Shown here one piece after another: positions 1 through 14,300 of a stretch of 64,000 nt of DNA; the stretch's first letter is position 1; each line of letters starts with the position of its first letter. The notes beneath the pieces are model-generated. The model made no database searches, was not told where the DNA came from, and worked only from the letters and a program-made list of their open reading frames with translations. The stretch is from Alentia gelatinosa (taxonomy: Eukaryota > Annelida > Polychaeta > Phyllodocida > Polynoidae). Position numbers and translations under genes: made by a program. The stretch spans positions 54,516,789-54,580,788 of the forward strand of contig OX465584.1 of assembly GCA_950022655.1 (NCBI GenBank), in the 5' to 3' direction.

Positions 1-2009
1 CTGCATCTAATACCCATCCTGCTAATGCGTTGGTATAGTTAGAGAGAGTTGTGTTTCAATTCAGTCTTTTGTAATTCTAATTTCTGGTTACAAGAAGTAT
101 TTGACATCTTCTATATTGTTGAATGGAGAGATGAAAAGTGAATTAAACGGACACCTTATATTACACTCACAGCCGATTTTAGGACTCAAGACGAAAATAG
201 ACCCGTTACATCAATTCAAAAAATTCGATTTTTTTCTTTTCTTGTATAACATTCTTTCTTGTTGTACACAATATATATCTTGTTATAGAAATAATCCTGC
301 AAATTTAAGTTCGTGAGGAATCATTTTCTGAAGACACATATCTTATTACAGTAAATCAAATTGTTTCAAGAAACTGGTTAACTTTTACGATATGCAGGTA
401 TATTCAGAATTTATCTATCGCTAAGACTCAGTTGTTGAACATATACTAGATACTGAAGTAATAAAATTGGAAATCCAAACGGAAATCTTGCAGTTTTATA
501 AGAAAAAGTCTAGGTATTTAATTTCTATACCCAAGTGGCAACCCTATCAAGTAAACACATGCGTACATCGTGGTAGCTTATGTTCCCGCGAACAACAACC
601 CAAAAAAAAGAAAAAGAAAAAAACATATTTATTCCCTGCTCGTCGTTCATCTAAAAGATAAAGATTAAGCTGCAGAATAATATTAGGTGTGCGCTTTCAT
701 CTTCCATTCATCGTTACATTTTCCGTTGTATATAGCGAGTTTTGGTTGGACAAAGTAGCTAGTTTTGTGTTATTTACAGACAAGTTCTATGCAAAGTTTT
801 CCAACAGTGTGTCTCCCCTTTACCTTCTCACTTTATATGTACATGGGTGCTTCTCTGATGTTTGAAGAGCTAAGATATTGTTGCATTGGTGGTTGGCACA
901 AAGTGCAATGGAAAGAATTTATTATTATTCTGTTTGGATATAATTTTGATTAAAAAGGTAAATACTATTAGTATGTTGGTAGAGCATGGCACCACCAACT
1001 GCAGCATTGTAGTATTTACGTGAATTGCAATTTCAATAAGTGTATGTTGAGGAGGAGAAGGTACACCAGCATCGTAACACGTGAAAGTTCTCATAAATTT
1101 TCTTTTATACCAATGTTAATGTTTCTAAAAGATCTATTATCTGATATAAAGAAAATTTATGGTCAGAGCTTGTATCCAATCGAGTTTGAATAGCTGCATA
1201 GTAATTCACAAGTCGTAGCCGCATGAATTATGTAGCGTTTCAAACAAAATGGTATCGGCCTCTGACCGTAAACTTGAATAAGTTTCTAGATTTATCTCAC
1301 CCCACACATCGACCAATTGCCTAACATTTGTGACATAATCCCCTATTGAGTATTTTTCTAAATACTCCATGGGCATTGAGTACGAGTTCTCAATTTTAAG
1401 TCTATGGGAAAAAAAATACCAGGGGTGAAATAATGCAGAAACACACATTATCGTCACAAAAAGAAGTAAATGTTATTTAATTCCTGAAACTCTTGTGAGA
1501 TTGTCCAGCCGGTGTGATGCGAGAAATGGTCACCCTGGGAAAAATGGTAATTATCGCCCACTAGTATCTTGTGCGCATGCACGAACATGCACAGTGTTGA
1601 AGTCCACGATTGGAGAGTGAGCAATTTGCTGAAATTAAGCATATCACGACATACCACGCTATGTAATTCTCATGTCTAAATACTAATCTTTTTATTTATT
1701 TACATTAAAATCACATCAAAATAGTAGTACGTCCAATAATCCGTGATATCTAAACGGAAGAATGTGTCCAGACGCATGCGCGTATTGGGTGGGCGATAAT
1801 TACCATTTTTCCCGGCGTAACCAAATCTCGCAGCACACCGGGCCAGGAAATTATAAAATAATACAAAAAAAACCCCAAAAAAAACGCACGATGCTGGTCC
1901 CTCCTTCTCCTTCTCCTCCTCCTACCCGAGCCCCCGTCCTTGGTGTTGTGGTTAACGTTGTCGCTGTGGTGGCATGGCTTGAGGTGACTAGTGAGTGGTG
2001 TTGTTGCAG
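1..2009. other. KCC upstream intron sequence
   Basis: No KCC exon upstream of 2010 was found (the VKGFCQVVVA segment that should precede it is absent). Apart from the foldback element at 1507-1845 this is AT-rich sequence in which I see no gene. Confidence 0.5.
1507..1845. repeat. Foldback element, copy 1
   Basis: Arms of about 70 bases: GAGAAATGGTCACCCTGGGA through ATGGTAATTATCGCCCAC on the left are matched in reverse complement by GGGCGATAATTACCATTTTT through CGTAACC at 1789-1824. The GCGCATGC palindrome is in both arms. Same family as 17286-17682. No coding capacity. Confidence 0.75.
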
Positions 2010-2122
2010 TGTACAAACAGTAGGTCTGGGCGGTCTCCACCCTACTGCCGTCGTGGTGAGCTGGCCGGACCACTGGCACCAGCACCACGACGGGCGCCAC
2101 CACCACTGGAGCGTCTTTCTCG
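2010..2122 (+). CDS. KCC: KCC alternative exon A (histidine-rich version)
   Basis: 113 nt. Acceptor ttgttgcag before 2010, donor gtaagc after 2122. It starts with the third base of a codon and ends one base into the next. It encodes [19 protein letters not shown] followed by a variable loop with [13 protein letters not shown] and then SVFL. The first part matches exon B (4058-4164) and the LIQTxGLGGLKHN region of known KCCs. The loop is two residues longer than in exon B and holds eight histidines where exon B has charged residues. It joins in frame to 5163 (final G plus AT makes Asp). This is a paralogous exon copy, not a random open frame, because both splice sites, both phases and the protein alignment agree. 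Confidence 0.85.
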
Positions 2123-2282
2123 GTAAGCCTGGCCCTTTAACACCTTCTCCCGGACGTTCTCCTGTACGTTCGACGCTTCCCTTCTCCCCAATTATACGCG
2201 CAGACAATCTACGAGACACATCTTTTAGAAGCCCCGCCCCACCTCTGGTCGATTAAACATATTTATTATACTTTATTATCGG

Positions 2283-2367
<85 letters not shown>

Positions 2368-5300
2368 TTTTTTTTTTTTTATTTATTTTTTTTTTTTAAT
2401 TTCTCCAGTTTCTATATTTATTTCTGTTTAAAATCTAGCTATTATCTACAGTATACCTCGTTGTCATTTATCGTCCGTTTACTTGCACGCACAGCTAGTT
2501 TTCCTATAGACTCGTACAAATGTACATGTTTCCTAATTTGCATAGATACATGTACGCGCGACTATAGGACACTGGTTTTGCTATAATGTAATACCTCGAG
2601 AAAGAATATCCTGTAACAACACAAATGTTTATAAGACTCCCAGGCACTAGTCTGCGCGTGCTCGACTGAGAGTGGAATATGGCCCGGGAGGTGTTTCATA
2701 GACAGCGATATCTTTATTAGTGCTTATGTAAAAAGAGCGACTGTATGGGAGACTGTTTTGGCGAGCGATCATGATCACTGTTAGGCTGTGACGATCACTG
2801 TTGGTCCAAGACCCATTCGAAAACAAAAAAGTGACTTTTATGTATATTGCTCGAGAGAAAATTATGAAATTTGGGATTGCATATAACTGACCTTTATAAT
2901 TCATTTAAAATATTGTTTCATTTGATTCAGTGTAAGTGTATAGATTGAAATATTCTAATTCGAAGTACTGTATAAGGCTATTTAACTACGATTGGACGGT
3001 GAAAAAGGAAATAATCATTGCAAAATTATGAAATTTGGGGTAAATGTAAGGCATTTATATAGAATTCTTCCCTGCAAATATCTTTTGATTTTTATAAGTT
3101 TTAGTATGGATATGAAGTCTGACCCTGTCACTACTTTGGAGATCATTTGGAGAAAATGCACTCATGATGATCATGACTATGGAACGCAAATAGTGACCAA
3201 GCGCTCACTGCACCAGAGACCGACAGCTATGTTATGATCATTTCTCGATTGAACGCGATGACCTCAAAACGGTCACTAACTGGTCACTATTAGCGATCGT
3301 CACGACTATGAAACACCTCCCTGGTCCCCGCGAGTTACAGCTCTTGGAGCCCCGTCCATACAACACCAAACTAGACCATCTCTGACTCCAAGGTGCATGC
3401 CCCAAGACACCTCAGAGTTTGACATTGACTAAACTTGGTCCGGACCACCAAACCATCTGCCTTGGTTTTCCAACGACCTTCTCAACGATTTTTTTCTATA
3501 ATTCGGAATGGTTCATACATTACCAGATTTTCCACTCATCTTGTTAACATCATAACATCGTTTAATCACAGTGTGATCTAATACCCAAAACATTGAAACA
3601 CAAAAGATATCTTACAGTAGAATTTTGGAGATAATTAACATATGAATATGGATATCGAGTAGTATACCCCGAACAGCAAATTACAAGCATTATCGTTTAA
3701 ATCATACATACTTATATCCTTTATGTACTTGACAAGAAATAGAATCATAGTATATTTTGAGAATACCTCAGTGAAAACTTTCTGGTCTAGAATTTATATA
3801 AAAAAAGAAAAAAGATTACAATTATTATCGTTTAAGTTATACATGTACTCATATCTTTCATGTACTTGACAAGAAAAATGATAATCTTAGTATACTTGGA
3901 GAATACCCCAGTGAAAGCTCTCTGGTCTAGAATTTGTAAAATTAGTAAGATATTGGTTATTTGTCTGTATTATTGTATAACATTGTTTGACTGTTGACCC
4001 ATGAGACGTTAAGCGTTGCGGTTTCTGACGACTTGCCTGTTTGGTTGCCCGTTGTAGCGTTCAGACTGTTGGGTTAGGTGGTCTCAGACACAATGCGGTG
4101 CTCGTGGGATGGCCGCAGGACTGGCGCGAGTCCAACGAGGAACGCAGCTGGAAGGTTTTCATGGGTAAACTTGTTACGCTCCTACCCAGATAGTTTATTT
4201 TGAATACATTGTAACTTTTATGTTTACAAACTTAAACCATAGGTTTTACAGCTCCACTCTTAAAGGCATATCGGGAAATTCACCCTGACGATCAAAACCC
4301 ATGTCAATTACCTGAAAATTAAATATCATGAGTTTCAAGCATTGTAGAGCCGATATTTAATTTCTAGAATTGGGGTCACCTTGCTAGCTTTTGACCCAGA
4401 GGTCAATATTTCAACGATATTATAATGGAATATATAGAAATTCTATAAAGTTAGATTTCACATCGCAAAACCCATGTTATTTTCTTCAAACTTTCACAGA
4501 ATATAGTAAATGTGTTATACTACACATTAACGCACGAAAAACTATAGGTCACCTCCTTGTGTTTGAATGGATTGAAGACAACTATTTTTTACTACATTTC
4601 CCATATAAATGAAGCAGATGAAAAATGGCATATTTCCATACGCCTTTAATAAGAATATTGAGTGTTTTCCATCAACAAAACCTGACATATTGAGCTGCTT
4701 GTCAAGTGGGGATCTACGTTCCCCCTACCTAATTTCTCGATTTAATTTTTTCCCATGGTTTATACAAGGATGCCAGTTTTTAATGTTTCCATGAAAATTC
4801 CTGTTTTCATTTTCAGAATAACATAATTTTTCCTTGTGTAATATTGACATACCAACTGCTAAACAACCCAATTCAGCCACAGCCCATGATCCCCAATTGA
4901 ACCTCCCCACCGACCCATGTAAAAAAAATTGAGTATTCCCTTGATTCCCTATTGTATTGCGTAAACCCGGTATTGCAATGAAAAATATTTCAATGTTGTG
5001 GTTTTTTTTCGACCTCAACTGGCATCCCTTGTAATAATTTCTCTGGTTTGCTATACCTTAGGGTAAAAATCCCCTTTTTCGTTTTGGGGGAAGGGGGAAT
5101 TCATTTCTGTTGCAGCTATGTACGTAGATCTACTTATAATGAGAACCCTCTCTGTCTGGCAGATACGGTACGCGCCGTGACGGCTAAAGAGCTGGCCCTG
5201 CTTGTTCCCAGGAACATCGTCAACTTCCCGCACAACAAAATGCGCCTGTCGTCCACCATCGACGTGTGGTGGATCGTACGTATCCTTGACTGTGACAAAC

Positions 5301-8300
5301 TGTCCTGGTGTGCCAGTTTAGTCCTTTGAATAGACAATAATCGATGGTTTTGTAGACAGGTGGCCGTAAACCAAAAGGGGTTGACGAGTTTTAATATACA
5401 AGCAGTACCGAGTGTATTGCATCGTCAACCTCGAGTGGTTTACAGAGCCGCCTGCCGACAAAACCATGTTGTATTCATTATCCATCTTAAATTATCCAAT
5501 AAATCACAAATGGACTATTTTCCCTTATGCAATGGTTTTGAGGCCGTATACAATGGAATTGAATCTGTATACAATGGTTTTTAAATAATGGGTAGTGGTT
5601 AACTGAGTCCCCATATATTCTCAATTGGGATTTTCTATAAGATGGATGATAAATTGTAGGAATAGGACAAGAAACTTGAGACTAGGAATGACAGTTGAGT
5701 ATGAAAACTGAGTATGTCCCTCATATCTCTGCTCAGAGTAGAGAGAAAATTCTCATGTGGGCTCCCCACAGAAAGCATACACACGGGTCTTTCAATTCCA
5801 TGCCTTGTTCTCACAGCCCAGCAATGAAAATCATAGTGAATCGTTGAGACAAAGACAGAAAGCGCAGAATGATAATGGACATGAGTAAGTACTTAATAGC
5901 CAGAAACTATGTCAAATTCTCCTATACTACTCGTGTCGCATATTCCATAGCCTGCTGAAGTGGGATCTTCCATATACTACTTGGGTCTCTTGGTACATTT
6001 CTCACTATGATGTCTACTTTAAACTTGGATGTTCTAGTTATTTAATACCCACCTATTTAGGGTATAGCTAGAATTACTATAAACCAGTTAATATTTCATC
6101 AATTATTCGGCACTGAAATTTTAAATTATCTAAGAAAATACAAAATAATCGCCGATCTTCTCACGCGCTACTTTGCACAGATGGGAGCCCCCGTAATCTC
6201 CACCCTGTGAATTTCACAGTCCCTATAGGTTTCTTATGGAGACTTTGTAATCGGTGGATAATAAATACCGTAAACAATTTTTGAAAAACTCCGGTTATAA
6301 GCCGGCCCTCGACTTCGGCAAAAATTTAAAAGCCGATCTTTTTTTTTTAAATCTATAGAAAAAAATCGGCTTATTAGCGGGGTTTTACGGTATATGCTAC
6401 CGTGTTATAAGAGCGTGCTTGCACGCTATATATACGTTACTTAAAGGTTATAGTGGTCAAAAGTAGGCTTCCAGCTTACTGCAAAGACACTATCCCTTCA
6501 CTATCCGTGTGCTACTCACTGTGCTAATGGCAAAGGAGCAGGGTGCCAGTGTATTAGAAGCGTGCCTGACCATAACCAATCACTCAAGACCGAAATACCT
6601 GATTGAGTTATTGGTGTTTGATGTATTTGGACCCACGACTCAGGCAGTTGAAGAAATGGCAAGTTGACTGGGTGCAAGTGAGTTACAGAAAACGATCCAT
6701 ACATATTGGATGTAGCCCAACGTAAACCGACCAGTTGTATTCTGTGGGGGTTATCTACAAATCACTCTTTATTCGAAGTATCTATGCTGATTATTGCCTG
6801 AGATAGGACTGACAAAAAATCAAGTTTTAGGTGGCACCACAATTTTAGAATATTAGGCCTGAAAAATTCTGTTATGTATTCTTTATGAAGTTCTCTTGAT
6901 TTTTATATACTTACCTTTTCGAAAATATTATTTTTAACAAATGCTGCGTTTGATTGAACTAGATATTGTGATTTTACTCATAATAAGCGCTCAGGACTAT
7001 ATCTACTCCTAGTTCTCTGTATGTGAGCCTTGCCGCAGACATGGTGTAGGTCCTTAACCAGACACAGACGACGGCGGCATGCTCATCCTCCTCTCCTTCC
7101 TCCTCAAGCAACACAAGGTCTGGAGGAGCTGCAAACTACGCATCTTTACTGTTGCACGTATCCTTTGAAAAACACATGCCCAGGACGCATGGCATCCTAT
7201 GTGTCTTCCAATATCTCGTCATTTAATTGTTATCAAATTCACCAGTTAGGGGATGTTTTTTGTGCATTATTTTCCATAATTTATAAAATCAGTTGTTTTT
7301 TTTAAAGAATTATCACAAACCAAACAACTACATGTATTGGATATGATGTAATTTTTTAAATATTTATCATATTTAGTTACATGAATAGATATGACAACGT
7401 TTCGAGCACTTATATGCTCTTCTTCAGGAGTACTTTCTACATGTCCTTTGTCCTTTGGGTTTTTTCTTTAATCTAAAAAAAAAGGAAATAATTGATGATT
7501 TGACATGAAACTTTCAACGGTTATCATATTATTTTAGCCTCATTTTTGTTATTCGTTAAAGAGGGGTGTTCACCTACAACGATGTTGGCATCGGCAGCAT
7601 ATCGTTGAGTCTCCTGATGACAAATTATATCGGGTCGAAAAAAAACGTGAAATCTTAGTAATGGATTAGGTTTTCCCGACGCGGTCTACAATTCACACCA
7701 ATTCACTGCCGATAAAAAAGATGCATCTGCGGGATATGGGGAAATCTCGGGGGCTGTAGAATAAATTTCGGTCGTCTCTTTTGCTGCTGCTGGACGATAC
7801 GATTACTCCAAAGATAAATGACATCCTGGGGGGTGTTTTTCAGTTGAGACGATCTTAACTTGAGACCGTTTGAGGGCCAAAGTGTTTTTCAGTCGAGATG
7901 ATCTTAGGGGATCTCAAGTTGAGACTAAGATAAGACCGTTTGGGGCGCTTTGGGTGTTTTTCAGTTGAGACGATCTTAGGGGATCTCAAGTGAAAGGATC
8001 TCAACTTCGGTCTCAACTTGAGACCAGTTGATACTTGTCTTAACTTTCTCATCTGGTGCCAAAACATATCAAAATTAAAAGATATTTAGAGCAAAGTGTA
8101 TTGATAACCTGGCAAACCTATATTCCAATTTTTATGGTTTTATTGTGGTTATTATGACCATGAGAGATGACTAATAAGCAACATAAAAATGGGGGCACTG
8201 CACCACTCAGCTAGTTTGTGCTGAACCTACTGTAATGCTCAAAGTCAGTTTCAACTTGAGATCGGTCTCAACTTTGAGATCGGTCTCAACTTGAGATCGG

Positions 8301-11300
8301 TCTCAACTTGACATTGGTTCACAAAAGGTATCGCAAGGGACTTGACATAACAGTTTGGGGCGACAATAGGCAATTTAGAGGCTCTGGTTTACTTAAACCA
8401 CAGGAAGATCACTATAGAACTTGAGTTAGCTCTACACTGAGGGCTAGGGATCTCAACTTGAGATCCTTGGAGTTGAGATCCCCTAAGATCGGTTGTGTAG
8501 ACTTGAGACAACGTCTGAAAAACACTTTCCGCCATTGATCTCAAAGTTGGTCTCAGGATCTTGGATTGATCTTAGCAGATCTCAAGTTGAGATCCTCTCG
8601 ACTGAAAAACACCCCCCTGGGGCCTGTTTTTCAGTTGAGATCATGTCCACTTGAGATCTGCTGAGATCGAAAGTGTTTTTCAGTTGAGATCATTTGAGGT
8701 GATCTCGAGTTAAAACTAAGATAAGACCGTTTGGGGTGCTTTGGGTGTTTTTCAGTTGAGATGATCTCAGGGATCTCAACTTCGAAAGGCTATTAGAGGC
8801 TCTGATTTACTTAAACCACAAGAAGATCACTATAGAACTTGAGATAGCTCTAAACTGAGGGCTAGGGATCTCAACTTGAGATCCTTGGAGTTGAGATCCC
8901 CTAAGATCGGCTGTGTAGACTTGAGACAACGTCTGAAAAACACTTTCCGCCATTGATCTCAAAGTCGGTCTCAGGATCTCGGATCGATCTTAACGGATCT
9001 CAAGTTGAGATCCTCTCGACTGAAAAACAACCCCCAGGGGGGTGTTTTTCAGTCGTTGTCTCAAGTCTACACAGCCGATCTTAGGGGATCTCAACTCCAA
9101 GGATCTCAAGTTGAGATCCATAGCCCTCTGTGTAGAGCGATCTCAAGTTCTATAGTGATCTTCCTGCGGGTAACCAGCTCAGGTCTAAAAATTACCTCTA
9201 AATCACCTATTATTTTTGTCCCTCATGATACCTTTTGTGAACTGATCTCAAGTTGAGATCGATCTCAAGTTGAGACCAATCTCAAGTTGAGACCGTTTTC
9301 GAGCATACCAGTAGGAATTTCACATGCGGCCCGAGTGGTGCAGTGACTGCACTTTTTCACTCTCTTTTCAAAGGTTTCTCATGGTTATAATAAGCAAAAG
9401 AATATTTTGAAAATCGGTATATAGCTTTGCCAGGTTATTAATTTGCTTTACTTTAAATATCTTCTAATTAGACTAAGTTTAAGCACCAAATAAAAAAGTT
9501 GAGACAAGTATCAACTGGTCTCAACTTGAGACCGACGTTGAGATCGTTTGACTTGAGATCCCCTAAGATCCCTTGAGATCCTCTCAACTGAAAAACACCC
9601 AAAGCACCCCAAACGGTCTCATCTCAGTCTCAACTTGAGATCCCTTAAGATCGTCTCAACTGAAAAACACTTTTCCTCTCAAGTGGTCTCAAGTTGAGAT
9701 CCTCTCGACTGAAAAACACCCCCCTGGACTATATTTTCCATTCAATGTTGTATGACAAAACAGAAGATATTTTCTTAATGAATGTCTTTGTATACAAAAC
9801 CTTGTAAGACCTTTAGGTTACTGCTATCGTCAAAACATCTTATGCTTACAACACATTGTTGTATACAATACTATGGCCCTAAAAACAATTCTAAGATACT
9901 TATTTGTCGCTCGTAGTTTATTCAACGGCCCCCTGTATCGTACCGCATTAGGAGTTCTTCATTTTCTATCGTAGTAGGTGGACACCCCCTCCCTTATGGT
10001 TACACTGTATTGCTCGTCTTGGGAATGTCAGGGATTTCAGCATTCACCTTGACGCCCCTCACAGAGATCACCGACAACAGTATTCAGCTTAAGAAAGATC
10101 TACAACAGTTCCTCTATCAACTTAGAATTGACGCTGAAGTACATGTAGAAGAAATGGTAAGACCATTATGAATTTACAATTAAGTATACCTCATATGATA
10201 TAGACAGAGACGGTTATAACTAGCATGGGGGTAGACTTGCTCAAGTCTTTGATTATGAGCATTCATTAAATGATTAAACACAATCAGAATAAATTATAAC
10301 ATGTATCCTTCTCTGACTGGCCCATGAATGAAAGACTTGTTCACTATGAATAAATTCTCCTGTTTATGGCCCCAAGCTGCTCCCTTTAACCCTATAACTC
10401 CTCATACCCCTCCCCCTCCCTTCCTCCAGTTCTCTGGCCATGTGTGTTGTCATAGCAATACATTTCGCCTGCTCCTGACTGTGACCCGATTGAGATCAAA
10501 AGTAATAGGGTATCAATCTCCCAGCAGATATTCTGACAAATAGCCAGGATATCTGTATGGAGAGTGTTGGGAATACTGGTGCTAAACAGCGCCAGAAATC
10601 CAGCACCATTACCGATTGTACCAGTCCCTGTATCCCAACGAGGAGGGTAGCCATAGGATGCAGGGACTGGAGCCAGTCTAGCATGGGGGTAATGCTCGAC
10701 ACTGCCCGACCTTTATATTGTCACTATACGCACTTCACCGACTGTTCCTGATTCTGAGTAAGCCGTCTAAATAGCGATGATATGTATCCTCCCATATATA
10801 AGTATCGTATAGCGATTTCTAGGTGACACGGGAGGTTATAGGTATGATAAACAGTTTTCTTATATCTTAAATAGAACAGAAGTTATAAAACTCTGCATTA
10901 TTGTCCATAAATGCCTATCACCTGACCCTGGGCCCGGACGGGCCGGCTCCTGGTCGCTCTCTTTGATCTCAATCGGTTTGTTTTACCAGGTTATAAAGGG
11001 AGGAGGTTTTATCGGGAGAATATATGAGTTTATAAGACAGCGATATTATTGTTCCCGATTATTTTCGTCGATCGGATCGGTGTGACTCGGTAATAGACAG
11101 GGTTCGTTCAGAGCCTGGAAAACCTGGAAAAGCCTGGAATTATGCTTTTGTGATTTCCAGGCCTGGAAAAGCCTGGAATTCTCACAGAGAACCTGGATAG
11201 ACCTGGAAGAGTCTGGAAAATTTGGTTTTGCATACAATTTTTTTTTTGCCTATGAAATTCTGGTCATTATTAGTTTCCCTTACCTATGGTACCTGACTGG

Positions 11301-14300
11301 CTATGAAATTTCAGTTACCTGGATTTAATAGTTCCAAAAGTCCTTTATTTGACCATGTATAGCATATTGTTAATAATATGGCATGGTTTTGATTATTTGT
11401 CTTCATACTCAAAAAAGGCAAAAAAGAATTTTGAAGATATCTATCCCAAACTATTGAAATTCCACAGATAGTAAGGAAGATAAAGAAACTAAATTTGGTG
11501 ATAGATCAGACATGGTTTTAAAAGGAGTGACCAGATATGCCTGGAAAAAAAATATTAGAGCCTGGAAAAGCCAAGAAAAAGCCTGGAATTTTACTGGGCT
11601 GTCTATGTACGAACCCTGAATAGATGTCGCTGTCTTATGAACTTGAAACAGATCAGAAGTTATTAAACTTTAAATTATTTTCTATGACAACACACCACCT
11701 TGCCCCTGATACAGCAAGGCCCACCCCAGATGCGACCATTTCATCTCAGTCGGGCTGTGTGCGAGGATATAAATGGAAGGGGTGTGATTGGTGAGAGTCG
11801 GCATGTCGATATATGAGGATATAAGACATCGCCATTATTCCCTAACCGGCGGGATGGGGTTTAATGCGTGGCGGACCCGTGTCCTGGTCGTTAGGGACGC
11901 CTCCCGGCCTCCCCCTCTACCCCCTCCCCGGCGAGTCACGTGACCTACCCCCTCCAGCTCCTATAGCTCGGCCTCACTCGCCTCCAGCTCACCGAACACT
12001 CGAGAACTTCCCACCCACCCTACAAACAATAACTTTTTCCCTTCTCGCCTTCTTTCGGCGAGTAGGGCTTTAATTCATTTATTGAACAATTGCCCCGGCA
12101 ATTGGCTAAGGACTACTCTCAGATATTTTCAATAAATTCAAATATCCGCGGGTCCGTCTTAGTCATTATTGTCCACGATTATCATCGTCCATCCAATCGG
12201 TGATAAATGTCATGTCTTATAGGCTCAAGGCCTATCGTAGTGTACCAGGAGCTCAGTGGACACTGCTCTGAATGTGTTTCTTGTCTCAGATTTATTATTC
12301 AAATGTGTGACAAGCCGATTCTAGATTTCCCGGATACAGGGAATGTGAAAGATCAAACAGTCTCCAATTGAACGCTCTCCCTAAAAAAACAGCTGATGAT
12401 TATGATTGAAGGTCATGTCAGTTGACTTTGCTTCATTTATGCATATCCTGGAGTTTAAAGAGGAATAAATCATTGCAGTCAAATAATTGCATTGCAATCG
12501 AAAAGATATTGCATTGTCAAAATGATGGTAATGTTGTACATATTATTCAGCATTCCAAATATAAGTTATCAAAGGAAAGAAAAAAAAGCTGCCAATATTC
12601 TCGCGCACTGCTTTGCACGCGAGGAAGCTTTTTCCGTATACTACTGAATGGGGATCTATAGGCTCTATACGTTTAGTATAGAGACTCCATATTAGGTGGA
12701 TAATAATGTTTCATATACTACTTTTACAGTATGGAGACTCCATATTAGGTGGATGATAATGTTTCTTATACTACTTTCACAGTATGGAGACTCCATATTA
12801 GGTGGATATTGATGTTTCTTATACTACTTACACAGTATGGAGACTCCATATTAGGTGGATATTGATGTTTCATATACTACTTACACAGTATGGAGACTCC
12901 ATATTAGGTGGATATTAATGTTTCATATACTACTTTCACAGTATGGAGACTCCCTATCTGGTGGATAATACTGTTTCTTATACTACTTTCACAGTATGGA
13001 GACTCCATAGTTGGTATATAATAATGTTTCCTGACTACTTTCACAGTATGGAGACTCCATATTAGGTGGATAATAATGTTTCTTATACTACTTTCACAGT
13101 TAGGAGACTCCATAATAGGTGGATATTGATGTTTCTTATACTACTTTCACAGTATGGAGACTCCATATTAGGTGGATAATAATGTTTCTTATACTACTTT
13201 CACAGTATGGAGACTCCATATTAGGTGGATAATAATGTTTCTTATACTACTTTCACAGTATGGAGACTCCATAATAGGTGGATATTGATGTTTCTTATAC
13301 TACTTTCACAGTATGGAGACTCCATATTAGGTGGATAATAATGTTTCTTATACTACTTTCACAGTTAGGAGACTCCATATTAGGTGGATAATAATGTTTC
13401 TTATACTATTTTCACAGTATGGAGACTCCATATTAGGTGGATAATAATGTTTCTTGTACTACTTTCACAGTATGGAGACTCCATATTAGGTGGATAATAA
13501 TGTTTCTTGTACTACTTTCACAGTATGGAGACTCCATATTTGGTGGATAATAATGTTTCTTGTACTACTTTCACAGTATGGAGACTCCATATTAAGTGGA
13601 TAATAATGTTTCTTGTACTACTTTCACAGTATGGAGACTCCATATTTGGTGGATAATAATGTTTCTTGTACTACTTTCACAGTATGGAGACTCCATATTA
13701 GGTGGATAATAATGTTTCTTGTACTACTTTCACAGTATGGAGACGCCATATTAAGTGGATATTGATGTTTCTTATACTACTTACACAGTATGGAGACTCC
13801 ATATTAGGTGTATAATAATGTTTCTTATACTTCTTTCACAGTATGGAGACTCCATATTAGGTGGATAATAATGTTTCTTATACTACTTTCACAGTATGGA
13901 GACTCCATATTAGGTGGATATTAATGTTTCTTATACTACTTTCACAGTGTGGACTCTCTATATTAGGTGTATATTGATGTTTCTTGTACTACTTTCACAG
14001 TATGACTCTGACATCTCACCGTACACTGTGGAGCGGACACTTGACATGGAGAAAAGATCTCAGATGATCAGAGAATTGAAACTCATGAAGAGGCGACCTA
14101 CGGTAAGTACGATCGCATCTGACCCCTTCTGACCGCTACAGTAAAATGCGCTACTTAAACATATAATCATATATTATTCACTCAGTAGCCAACTAAGCTT
14201 GGGGATAGATAAAACTGCTATCCAACAGTTCAATATAGTAGTTATTTACATTCGTATGATGAGAATGCTTTATGGTAAATACAATAGACTTTCATGGTTA

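Noticed and set aside
1750..2256. Open frames of 118-164 residues on both strands around 1750-2256
   Set aside because: Shadows of KCC exon A and its GC-rich flanks; only 2010-2122 is supported as an exon.
12677..13990. CRISPR-like array
   Set aside because: Units are directly contiguous with no variable spacers, in an animal intron.
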